This document shows, piece by piece, positions 35,970 through 47,346 of a stretch of DNA of 64,000 nt (positions are counted from its first letter, which is position 1; each line of letters opens with the position of its first letter). A model generated the notes under the pieces. It saw only the letters and a list, made by a program, of their open reading frames with translations. It made no database searches and had not been told where the DNA came from. Made by a program: the position numbers and the translations under genes. The stretch is from Diplosphaera chodatii (Eukaryota > Chlorophyta > Trebouxiophyceae > Prasiolales > Stichococcaceae). The stretch lies in contig JAALGY010000004.1 in NCBI GenBank assembly GCA_032358165.1, positions 62,001 to 126,000 on the forward strand, in the 5' to 3' direction.

Positions 35970-38900
35970 CTACATCTGCAGCGGCGTGTTCATGTCGAAG
36001 GCGTAGTTGGCGCTGATCTGCGGCGTCTGCCCGCCCCGCATGCCCGCCGCCGACAGACCGCCCTCCACCATGCCCTGTAGCACCGCACAAGCACGCCTCA
36101 AACCCTTGCACCCTAAGGCGACCCTTGCATGTTGCTCGATGGATTGTCCGCTTAGACGGCGTGCTGTGCAGCGCTGTCTTGTCACGCGCTGAGCTGGTGG
36201 GCAACAGCACTGCAGTGCCGCAGGCCAGCACAACAGAACTCTGGAACGTGTGCCACTCTGCATCCTGCAGGCTCGCTGTCCAGTTAGTTGGCATCGCCCA
36301 GTGCTGCTATGAACAAAGGGAAGCACTGACACCATTGGGACAGCAGTGGGCCTCACCATGAGCTTGTTGCCGCCTGATGACCCGCCCAGCAGCTTGTTGA
36401 GGCCCATGCTGTTGACCATGCCGCCAACGCCTGCACATGTGTCGCAATGGGATTAGGTCCTACAGCACAGCGGTTCACACACTCTCCAGGAAGACTCCTG
36501 ACGGCAAACATCTGAATGTCTGGTTGAACGAGTCTCATCGGGGTGACAACCCCGACTGCTGACACTCGTCACGCCGAGTCACAGCGCGCACCAGAGTTGC
36601 CGCCGATAGAGTGGAGCACCTGGTCCATCTGCAGCAGCAGCGTCCCGTACGTGATCTGCACCGCAGCACAGCGTGTCCCACGACTGCACTAGAGACACGC
36701 CCAGCCGGTTGAAATACAAATGCTGCTGACGACTGCCAAGCAGCGCTGGGTGACCAGTGCAACAGATGCAGGGCGCATGCACAGCTGGTTTCGAGCACTT
36801 CTGTGTATGTGGAGCATGCTGACGCACCCGAGTCCCGTGCTGCTCGATGGCTTGGATGAAGGCAAAGGTGGCAGCGCCTGTTGATGTGCCACCTGCAGAA
36901 CCGCGCACGCCAGTCAGCTGTGATCACAGGCATGAAACCCAGCCACCTCTGGGGGCCTATAGGCTCTGCACAAACGAACGACCTGACTGCACTAATGGAA
37001 CTGTTGTTGCAACATGCGCACCGGCAGACGCGACACATGGAGGTCCCACACCGGGCCGTCGCTCGGTAGGGCTTTGGCAACAACAAGCTGACATAAGCCG
37101 GAAGTAGACAAGGAAGCTACAAAGCCAAACGCCAACAGCCCAGGCGCCCACCTGACAGAGCGTTCGTGTCGGCGGCGGTCTCCTTGTCGCCGGCCGCCGC
37201 GATCTGGATGGCCAGCCCGCCGGCGGTGCCCTTGTGCGACCGCTGCCGCCCCTCCAGGTACTCCGACTTCCATGTCGGCACCCCGCCCTTCACCTGAAAC
37301 AGGCAGGACCGCATGTCTGGCAATCAACTTTCGGACTCAGGGTTTGGGGCCGCCGCAAACGGGTACTGTGAAACCCGCATTGACAACCCCACCCTTCGCT
37401 CCAGCAGCTGCGAGACGAGCGCAGAAAGCCAGCCCTGCTGCTCAGAGGCCCCACTCTTCTAACGCAATATCCATCGCACGGACACAGCATAACGCCCACA
37501 CTTCGTGGCCTGCGGGACCTCTGTGAGACGCCGAGTCAGATGTTGTGATGCGCAGGCCTGGTCGCTACAGGGCAGGCTGCGCACCTTGCAGCGGAAGGGC
37601 AGGTCCAGGGCCGACCCCGAGTGGCAGGCGTCGATCACGGCGTGCAGCCGCACCCCCTGCCGCAGCGGGTTCACCAGCCGCTGGCACAGCTCGTTGTCGT
37701 CTGTGCACGCACATAACACGAACTTCGCTCACCGGCCGCACCAGGGTCATCGACATATCGAGTGCTGCTGGGGTTTCGAATGTCACCGTCTTTCGTGACT
37801 GCCGACAGAGAGCGTCAGCCTAAAAGGCGCAGGCTGAGGGGGCAGCCTCAGGGGGCGCACCAATTTGTCCGGCGCGCTTGAAGTCGCAGGGCAGGATGGT
37901 GTCGTTGTAACCGCTGGTCTCCTCGCCGGTGCGATCCGCCTGCTGCGAGCCGTGACCTGCAGTTGCATACGGAGCTGTCAGTCCCCATCATCACCTGAGA
38001 GTCTGCACGGTCTGCAGGGTTCCCGCCCAGCAGGGCTGGACTGCTGCCTGGTGCCGCACCCAAGCCAGATCCTGCCCTGTAGACCTCTGGCTGTCCTCAA
38101 GTCATGTGAGTGCCCGCAGAACTGGTGGCCTGCCAATGGTTGCAGTCGTGTGGTGACGCACAGGAGCAGACCAGGCAGCCCTGCAGGGGGCTGACGCCCA
38201 CCAGAGAAGTGGAAGAACAGGTCGTCGCCCGGCTGCTGGTTGTCGACCAGCCACGCGATGTTGAGGCAGATGTTGTGGCGCGTGGGCCAGCAGGCCGGGT
38301 TGGGATGGTCGTCCACCAGCATCCGTATGTCGGCATCCTGCAGGGTTGCAAAGTAGTAGGTTCCCTCCGTCGGCGGCTGCCATGCTGAGGATACCTGGCT
38401 GAGAAAGAAAGCAGGCTGCGCGTGCTGTGTGGTGATGCTTACGAGTTGGCAAGGAACAGCTGTTGTGGGAGCAGCGTCCCACCTGGAACCCGAACTTGTT
38501 CTGCAGCAGGTACCTGATGCACTTGGTGTCGTTGATGCAGCCTGCAGCAGCAGGGGCAACGCCAGGTCTTCCCCAGCTGACAGGATACCTGTCCACAGAC
38601 TTGCCGATCTCCCAGCTGCAGACACGCGAGCACATGCCTGGCGGGGTGCCGGGCAGTGTACTGTGCTTTGCACTGCCCAGCCGCACCCTTGAGCTGCGCG
38701 GAGCTGCCGGCGTAGTTGCAGCCGACCAGCACGGCGCGCTTGCGGCCGCTGAGGCCGCCCTGCCCCTGGGGACCCGGCCCCGCTGGCTGCTGCAGTCCCC
38801 CCGCCCACGGCTGCACTGCGGTGGTGCGGCAGGACAGCAGGTCGGCAGCTGTGCATTTCTGTGTCAGCCACTTGATGGTTGAAACGCCTGCGAACCGGCT

Positions 38901-40200
38901 GCACGTTTGCCTGGCTGAACCACAGGCTGCACTGGCAGCTGCAGGATCCGGTCAGCACTGCAGCCAGCACTAGTCTGGCCCAGCAGTCATGGGGTCTCCT
39001 GAGCGACTGCAGGAAGCAGGATGCACCTGGGTGGGGGCCTGGCCCCTGGGGCAGCGGCTGGTTCGGGCGGCTGGCGTAGGGCGGCGCATGGCCCGGCCCC
39101 GGCCCACCTTGGGGTGGCCCGCCATAGGCTCCAGGCGTAGGCGCGCCAAAGTAGGGGCCGCCATTCTGGGGCGGCGCCTGCTGTTGGAAGCTCTGCTGCT
39201 GGTATGGCGGTGCCTGCTGCATGGAAGGGCAGTTGACATGACGGCTGTACTGCGCTGACTGAGAAGAAGCATTCGCAGCACGTTCTGATGGCTGTGGTCG
39301 TCCCCTTCGCAGCAGTGACATGCGAGGTGACAGGACATGCACCTGAAAGGGTGGCCCGCCGGGAGCCTGCTGCTGGTAGGGCGCCGGCTGCTGCATCGTG
39401 GGTGGGCCGCCCCCAAACTGTGGGGAAACGCAGTCCTGCACAGCACATGTATGGTTTTCTCATATTCCTTCGCCGTTCTGGCCTCGAGCCACAAGGCCCT
39501 AGGTCGAACAGCACTCGATTCAGTGTCACGCACAGTTGGGACACCCCAAACATGTGCGCGAGGCACACAATGCCTGCACCAGCGTATCTCAAGCACATGA
39601 CACTGTGATGCGGCGGCCGAGCTGCATGCCAGAAGCACCTGGGCTGAGACGCTCCACTGGCTGCCGGCGTCATACTGCGTCGGCCCGCTGTAGGCAGGCA
39701 CTGCGAATGAGGGGTCATTGTCGAATTTGGAAGTCAGGCCCCCACTGCCAACGGTCATGGCGGGCCCAGTATCAAACTTCGATCCGCCAGCGCTGGCACC
39801 GCCATACGTCGGGGTTGGCCCATAGGATGGCGCTGCATTGTACGCTGCTGCACCGCCCGCGCCATTGTAAGTGGGCTCATCGAACTTTGAGGCACCAGTC
39901 GCGCCGCCGCCGCCGCCGCCGTAGCCTGGCTGGCCGTAGGGCTGCTGCTGGTAGGGTGCCGCGCCGCTGCTGCCACCGCTGTACGCTGGGTCGTTATCGA
40001 ATTTGGAGCCCGGCCCTCCTGTAGCGAGTGCAGGGTCGCGTCACTCAGAATGAAAAAAAATGCAAAGTGTGTGGGTGCAGCAGGGAGGTGCCCCCATTTG
40101 ACTGAGCGACCTGCATGCTTGACAACTGTGAACGGTGCACAACCGCCAGCAAGTAGCTCCAGGAGATAGACGTACCGTAGTTTCCCCCGGACCAGGACAT
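35970..40200 (-). CDS. MCA1: Type I metacaspase (cysteine peptidase)
   Basis: Fourteen exons join in phase: 40200-40176, 40018-39639, 39417-39343, 39216-39027, 38848-38687, 38541-38483, 38337-38202, 37956-37861, 37700-37585, 37293-37152, 36892-36828, 36655-36592, 36430-36357, 36074-35970 (562 residues). The peptidase core begins RKRAVLVGCNYAGSSAQLKG and reads NDTKCIRYLLQNKFGF. The catalytic His is in FHFSGHGSQQ and the Cys in VIDACHSGSALDLPF. Metacaspases cut after Arg or Lys and act in stress, proteostasis and cell death. The prodomain (about 210 residues) is Gly/Tyr/Pro/Gln-rich and carries four SKFD repeats. It lacks the LSD1-type zinc finger of many land-plant type I enzymes. The C-terminus ends YAFDMNTPLQM. 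The first coding exon is only 25 bases. Confidence 0.94.
39715..40018 (-). repeat. Four SKFD repeats in metacaspase prodomain
   Basis: Exon 2 encodes GSKFDNDPAYSGG, ASKFDEPTYNGAG, GSKFDTGPAMTVG and TSKFDNDPSFAVP, spaced about 16 to 40 residues apart and separated by Gly/Tyr/Ala/Pro-rich linkers. The repeated core is S-K-F-D followed within three residues by Pro. Confidence 0.85.
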
Positions 40201-41163
40201 CCCGCTAGTGCTGCGCTTCAGCCGGGAAGTGGGTGTCCGCCGCAGATTCGCCTCAACTGGGATTGCAGCTGCAACGGTACGCAGCAATTCTGCGGAAAGA
40301 CCCTCACTCTGTGCAACTCAGCTACACTGTGCCTTTGGGTAGGCCTGTACCAAAACCAAGTAGTCAGGTGCGCGACATGCAGGTCTCCAGGTATGCTTCA
40401 TGGCGAAACTGTTGAACCTTCCAAAACAGCCGACAGCAGCTCAAACCTGAGGGAATGCGTGCTTCAGCGGTGCAGAGGCTTACTGGCTCTGCTGCACATG
40501 CAGCAAAGATCTGAAGCTTGACACACCCAGGATCGACGGCCCAGCAGCGGCAAGTACAGGTTGCGAAGTGACTGCCAGCAGCTACTAATCACAGCAACGA
40601 TTGTGGCAAATGGCGAGGGTCGCTGTGCAAGATGTGAGTGCTCTACAGCGCATCAGCGTGACAGGTGGCGCTCCAGGGCTGGGCTTGGACATTCCGAGGG
40701 CGCTGGGTTTTGCAGGGCACTCTGTGCACACAACCCCATAGTCTTGGAGAGGCGTAGAGTGGGGGTGCAGAGACACATCTTGACCATTGCACTCGCAAGT
40801 GTTGTAGCCAAGTGGGGTACGTGCACGACGCTGCTGACCATTGGCGGGACCGGCAGCGATCATGTCAGCTGAATGCTACTCGACCGCGCCTGCCGTGACA
40901 TCCTACGCAGGCAGCTGCTCCCGGCGGTACTTGCCTTCGAAGCAGGACTACTGTCAAGAAGCATGAAACCAGCAAAGGCCCGAAGTCAACTCCAAGGGTG
41001 ACCATGCGCACAAAAGAGCATATATACAATAGGGTTTGCGCGTGCCAAGCTCTTAGGCGTTCGGCACTGCGCTGCGCTCACGTGATGCTACTACGGTGTC
41101 ATTTGGGCGGTGTTGTGTAAACCCCCAGAACGTTCAACGTTAGCTACCAGGTGACTCCTCTGG
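40201..41163. other. Intergenic, metacaspase promoter / GLE1 3'
   Basis: Same-strand spacer. The metacaspase promoter should lie just above 40200 and the GLE1 3' UTR below 41164. No motif-bearing frame was found. Confidence 0.4.
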
Positions 41164-44058
41164 TCAGGCGCGGCAGGACACGTCGCTGGACGCGTCGAAG
41201 CGCGGCATGTCCCGCCCCTCGGGACTCTCTGCAAACTGCAACCATCACAAGCACATGCTTTTGGTGGCCACACTCCATCATTGCAGCCCATTGCACTTCC
41301 CGGACACGCTACTAAACGCAGACCGTGCCTTCAATCCTAATAGAAGGGATCTTTTCGGCAACTGGCACATGACACAGCCTCTGACTGATCCCAAGCCGGG
41401 CTGCACCTGGTTGTCATGCAGGAAGGCGCGAATGCGGGTGGCGATGGCCCGGCTGTCGGGGTCATTGGCCTACAGCAACATGTCAAGAAGCAGATGTTAG
41501 CGAGCCTGGTTCCAATGGCACCCTGTGCTATCTCCTGGGCACCTACCGCAACAGCCTGCGCCACTGACCTGCGTCACCAGCGTGCTTGAGAGCGAGTGTC
41601 AGGAAGTGCCGCTGCGGGCTGCGTGCAACCCCACCTGCTGCAGAGCCGCCAGGAAGGACCCGTCCACCAGGTGCAGCAGCTTCACGAACTGCCCGCGGTA
41701 TGCGCGGTACAGCGCAAAGCCCGCCACCCGCAGGAACGCCTCCAGCGCCGTGGCCGTCAGCCGCGTCGCCGGCAGGTGGTTCAGCAGCCTGCAGACGCAG
41801 ATACAAGTGGACGTCAACTCCCTAGGTGGCAGCATCAGCTGGTCGATAGCGTGCTCGCTTCATGGACGGCGACCCCATGGGATCATGGCGAGCACATGGC
41901 AGCTGGCATGCAAAAACTGGTGGCAGGTTCCGAGGCGTCCACCGGCTGTGTGCGCCTGCTACAGCCTCCAGTGGACGTACCTGGCAAGGAAGGCCCATGC
42001 GTGCGGCAGGCCGTGGGGGTTGCCAGGCTGTTGGCTCTGCGTCACCGCCGCATAGAACCGCACATACCCCTGCAATGCGACAGGAGCAGACGCTACAGCC
42101 AAGGAAACTGCTTCCCTTGCATGGTCGTGCTTCCGCAGGCAGCAAACGGAAGCAATGCTGGCCAGGGTTCAGCTGCAGCTATGTGCGTGACGCCAAAGTG
42201 TATTAACAGTGAACATTTACTGAGCACTCTGGGTCTCATTGCAATTTGAGGCCGGCATCGCTGTCACCTGCACACGGGCGAGGAAGTCGTCGGTGGACTC
42301 CAGCTGCGGGTCGGCCGCCTCCGCCATAGGGTCCCCGGCGCCGACTTTCTCTTTTTCCCGGTACCCCAGGGCCGCCAGCCGCTCGTGCGCCGGGACGGCC
42401 GTGCCCCTGGGGTACACCCGCAGCGCCGGCACCGCCAGCTGGCACACCTGCCGGCAGCGCGCAGCGGTGGGGCAGCAGGAACTACAGCGCACTGCTGGCG
42501 TGCAGCAGATGACCAGGCTCAGCTGCAGCCACCCGCGGGCCCAGGCTGCGGTCCCTCTGGACCTGCCCACTGATGGCTGCCCGGCATCGGCGAACCGGAG
42601 TCGTACCCAGGCACAGCACTGGCGCCAAGCCGCAATGCCGCAGTCCTTCATGCATGCGAGCCGCTCCTCAGGGAGAGTGCACCTGGTGCAGGCGCGCCAG
42701 CAGCAGCGGCATGAAGTCGGGGTGCGCAGCGGCGACCGACACCGCCACCTCCGCAAGGGGAAACGCGAACGCGTGCAGCCGCAGCACCTACAGACAGCAG
42801 GCAGGCAGGTCCGAGCACGTGCTCACATGCCAGCAAGCTTCGGCTGCGGGTGCATCGGGACCGCAGCACTCCTTGTGGTTCTGACTGCTGCATGCTGGCA
42901 CCTGCAACCATGTGCATGGAATATTTGGGTTCTGCACCTGCACTTCGCACTGCGCCACGATGCGATTGGCGAGCACCAGCATGGCATGGCTGCCCGCCGG
43001 CCCGCCGCCCTGCTGCCCCAGGAACTGCACCAGCGCCTGCGCCTTGCGCCCCACCTGCAGGCGAGCAAAGCCAAGACCCTGGAACTCGTCGCGGACCTGC
43101 CGCCAACGCCCCGAGCTATCCTGACCAGCACCGCCGCGCATGCCCCCTGCTGCTTGCCTGCCGGAATTAGGCGGCTCTGCAGCTGGCCAGCTTCATGCCG
43201 ATGGTTCAGACACGGGAGGGAAGCAAAGCGGCAGCACTGCAACAGGCTGCCGGGCGCGACGTGAGGTGCAGACCTGCTTCCGGCACCTGGGGAACAGGTC
43301 TCTCAGAGCTGGGCTTTCTGCCCTCAGACTGGGGACAGACCTGCTCCTGCGTCGCCGCAATCTGCTGCACGTTGAGCGTGACCAGCTTGTCGCCCTTGCG
43401 CCGCGCCGCCCCGCTGGCTGCGTCCTTCCTGTACGGCTCCGCCGCTGCCTCGGCCGCCGCCCACCGCCTCTTGCACTGCACCGTTCACAAAGCGCACTAT
43501 CTGTTGTCAGCGTCGAAACTGACTCCCAGGAGCTGCAGCAAGTGCGCACGGGGTCCGTCCTAGGCTTGCAGGTGGGATCTGACGTACTGCCCGACTGTTG
43601 TCAAATGCTGGGGGCCATGAGGCCCGCAAGTGTGGCCCATATCTGAATTTGCAACAGGAGGACCCAGTGTGCATGCTGGGCCGGCGGTATGATGTCACCT
43701 CCTGCTGTGCAGCCAGTGCGCTGGCAGCGACAATCAGGCGGCTGCCATCCGGACCAGGCGCAGCCGTGGCGCTGGCTGTGGGTGCTGTAGGTGCCTGCAG
43801 CTGCTGCGGCGGTTGCTGCTGCTGTTGCGGCTGTGGCGGCGGCAACGACTGAGGTGTCGCAGGCTGGGAAGAAGCAGCTCGCTGTGCTGCCTCCTGCAGA
43901 GATGATGCAACCACATCATGGCTATATCAGCACCTCTGGATCCAGCGAATACACCAAGGCATGCTGCACACGAGCGACACCAACAGGTCGCGCAAAGCCT
44001 GCTCCACAGCCGATGCATCGGAACGATGATTAGCACGGCATGTCATCAGTTGGTGCCA

Positions 44059-44093
<35 letters not shown>

Positions 44094-46771
44094 AGGGCCG
44101 TCTGCCGCTCCGCTTCCTGCTGCTCAGCCTCCTCCTGCTGCCGCTGCCGCTGCTGCCGTTCTGCTTCCTGCTTCTCCGCAGCAGCCCGCGCCGCCGCCTC
44201 CACCTCCGCCACAGCGGCGTGGCCAGCTGCCGCCTTGCTGGCGTGCTCCGCCTGGATGCAGGCGGTGGAGATGATGCTCACAAAGCGCAGGATAGGGCAT
44301 CTCGAAATACATGTCGAGACCTTGGAGGTTCTTCATCTCTTGATCATCAATGACCTGGCAGATCCCTGACTGCCACATACACCCACCAAACTGATCCTGT
44401 CCCCTGCAGAACCCAGGATACTTCAATGTGTCCCCACCACATGAGTTTGTGTACCTAGAGTTCCTGGTCTCAGCACTCCGCCCACACAAGCACTCAGCAG
44501 ACGCGACCGTGTGCACGTCACTTTCAGGCGCACTGGGGCCGCTCTGCTGGCAAGCTGTACCCGACAGCAGCCTGTGCACGCGATGTCAGCGCAAGACGAG
44601 TGGGGTCATCGCTTTCCAAAATTATTCAGCCGATCAAGGCATACCTGCAGCCGCTGCAGCATCGCGACGCGCTCCGCTGCTGCTGCTGCCGCCACGGCGC
44701 CATCCGCGTCCGCTGCCGACGCTGCCCGCTCGTCCCTGAGGAACTCCCACATCATGCTCTCACATGGGGCGGCAGATGGCCGGGGGCTCGGAAGGCTTGT
44801 CCAAACATGGGTCAGGCACTGTCGGCCAAAGCAGTCTAACGATACATCAGCATGCACATGGGCGCATTCTGCTTGCTCATTGCTTATGTGCACTATTGAG
44901 AAGGCTGCAAGGACAGCCCTACCGGGAGGCCATCAGCTCGTCCAGAGCAGCGCCCTCGGCAGCGTCTATGCGCGCCAGCGCCGCTTCCAGCGCTTCCACC
45001 TTCCGCTCGGCCCGCAGCTGCAAGCGTGCACCAGCCACCCACGGTATGTACAGCGACTGCAACAGCCTGCTGTGTGTTTGAGGCTTATCAAAACAGAGCT
45101 TGCCGCATGCCTGCCAAGCGAGCAGATAGTGTGAATGGTCTATCACATATGCAACTAGTGCCGCCTTACGCACCTGCAGGGCGTAGCGGAACTCGAACAC
45201 GATGTCCGACGCCGCCGCGCCCGCCGCATGCTGCTTTCGCCTGCCTCCGCTGCCGGGCGGCCCTGGGGTGGAAGCCGCGCGCGAGCCACCTCGCAGGAAT
45301 GGTGTGCTGCCACGAGGCCGGCGGCTGCTGCTGCGTCTTCGCTCTGCACAGGAAGCAGCGGCATGATACTCGAGGACAGGAAAGAAGTCAGAACCTGCAC
45401 AGACACGCCTGCTGGCCTGCCTGTCGCCATGCTGCGCAAAGCGAACCACCGGCTGCTGCCAGCCTGGCGTCATCATCATCTGAGAGTCATTGGGCTCTGA
45501 GCTCAGCGCAGGTAGCGAGCTACGGGCGTGCACTCGGGGCGTGCTTCCCAGTTGGGTGATAGCCATGAAACAAGCGCGCAGAGTCTTGGCAGCTGCGCAC
45601 CGGCGTCGGAGCCGTCGCTGCTGTCGTCCGTCAGCCCCGAGGGCGCCCGCATGGAGAAGGTGGGGCTGTCGGGCTCCGCCCCGCTGTCGGAGTCGCTGTA
45701 CCCTGCACAAAGGCACGCAGTTGCTGAAGCTGGAGCCCAGTCCGACAGAGTGCGCTGCATGCACACCACGCGAGTGGGCACAGTCCCCAGGGTGCATTCT
45801 GACTGACGGCCCCATGAGGCCAGCAGCTCCGCAGAGCAGGATCAGACCGCCCACCACCTGAGGGCGCGAGGTGCACCGAGCTGCTGCGGGCGCGGCCAGC
45901 GCGCCGCGGCTGCCCTGCAGCGGCGCCGGCACATGGCGGCGGCGTCTCCCGCACGACGCTCATGCTGACGGCCGTCGAATCGCGCCGCCTCAGCTGGGCC
46001 GCGTGCGCGGCGCCCGAGAACGCTCCAGGGCCTCTCGCTGAGAAGCCCCGCAGCGGCGACGGCGACCGGCCGCCGCCGCCAGCCAGCCGGTAGCCACCGC
46101 CGGCACCGGAGGGTGCCGGCGACACCTGCAGGACCTCAAATTGGAAGTGCTTCGCCAGAAGCATGACGCTCAGAAGGCTGCACTCACAGCCACAGGCTGT
46201 GGCAGGGCTGGATGACCGCATGCGTCGCAAGGGCAGCCACTGACAAGATCGGAGCCATCTGCCTAATGCACTGGCGAGCGGCCTTGACGCCAGTCTGCAG
46301 CAGCACCTGGTCGACGCTCATGGATGCCGCGCCCCAGAACGCCGAGCGGTGGGCGGCACCGGCAGAGGCCGCAGTCCGCGGCAGCGAGCCCACTTCCGAG
46401 ACCGCAGCCGGCGACGGCGAGCCGCCGGCTGAGCTGACGTCGCTGGCGGCACGTGGTCCCGGGCTCGACAATGTCTCAAACCGCACGTTCGCGCCAACAG
46501 CGGCTGCCGCTCTGCCGCCGTCAGCCGCTGCAGGCTCGGTGATGGCTCCGCGGGCGCCGGACATGTCTGAGACGCCGCTGCTGGTGTGCTGCAGATTGCC
46601 CGAGGCCGCTGCGGGCTGTGCATGGCCCTGGCGCTCCGATGCGGCAGGCAGCTGCGGCGATGAGCTTGTGCGCTCGAAGATGCTGTCCAGCCGCAGGACC
46701 GGCGTCCGCAGGGCGTCGTCGTTCCTCTGACTGCCACTTCGGCTGGGGCTCATGACCAAAGCAGTGGCCAT
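41164..46771 (-). CDS. GLE1: GLE1-like mRNA export factor
   Basis: The C-terminal half matches the GLE1 domain, which with inositol hexakisphosphate activates the DEAD-box ATPase DBP5 at the nuclear pore. Exons near 43055-42940 (QALVQFLGQQGGG), 42790-42690 (FPLAEVAVSVAAAHPDFMPL), 42445-42268 (LESTDDFLARVQ), 42075-41985 (GLPHAWAFLAR), 41790-41620 (RLTATALEAFLRVAGFALYR) and 41469-41407 (DPDSRAIATRIRAFLHDNQ) follow family order. The last exon, 41235-41164, ends DASSDVSCRA. Upstream exons code a long charged coiled coil (around 45020-44060, for example ERKVEALEAALARIDAAEG), ending in a polyglutamine run. The N-terminus, ATG 46771, is a disordered Ser/Ala/Pro region of some 300 residues (46771-45590). 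Such a coiled coil before the domain is normal for GLE1. Exon borders in the N-terminal half are approximate. Confidence 0.87.
44060..44094 (-). repeat. CAG/CTG microsatellite coding polyglutamine (GLE1)
   Basis: About eleven CTG units on the plus strand, read as CAG on the coding strand. They form the end of the Gln/Glu/Ala-rich coiled coil (ERQTALQQQ...) directly before a donor site. Confidence 0.85.
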
Positions 46772-47346
46772 TTGAGCCCCGTGAAGGGTTGATGTTGTTG
46801 GGCTGCTATTGCGCTACGCTGTCGCCACTGCTGAGGGACAGCGATCCAGAAGGCATACTATGATTTGCAATCACACCATAGGAACTACATGCATATCGAT
46901 CCGAACACATCGGCTATGCTCATCAACCAGTGGCGAGCGTCCTGAGAGAGTTTTCCACATTACAACTATCCCGAACACCGCCAACCGATGCCGATGGCAT
47001 CCTGAACGTCGAAGAAGTATGTGACCGCTGCGATCTGCCCGACGTCTCGTCGCAAAACAGCTTTCAGGTTGTGCCTGATGGATACCTCCACGTCAATCCG
47101 ATGTCAGATCACGCTTTTTGATCAACGCAGGAGAAGGCTGGGCCGGTTCCTTTGAAGGTTGGCTTTTGCATTGCGACGCCTGTACGACCGCATTCTCGAT
47201 CTCATTCGTTCTGGGAACACGTGCAGCCGGTCAGGGATGCTGGCAGCGCCCCAAAATTGGCCCTTTGTTCCGATACTTTGCGGCATCCCCCTCTGCGCTT
47301 CCGGGGCACACCGTACAGCAACGTTAATCGCTTGCCGGCATCTTGC
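46772..47346. promoter_or_regulatory. Divergent promoter, GLE1 / SnRK2
   Basis: 575 bases separate divergent start codons at 46771 (-) and 47347 (+). The stretch is less GC-rich than the flanking exons and should hold both promoters. No specific element was identified. Confidence 0.5.

Noticed and set aside
37978..39441. A 487-residue continuous minus-strand frame
   Set aside because: It strings true metacaspase exons together with read-through introns. The phase-consistent spliced model explains the conserved parts better.
42788..43242. Second gene inside the GLE1 region
   Set aside because: The recognisable segments (QALVQFLGQQGGG, FPLAEVAVSV) are consecutive parts of the GLE1 domain on one strand. 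The other frames are shadows.
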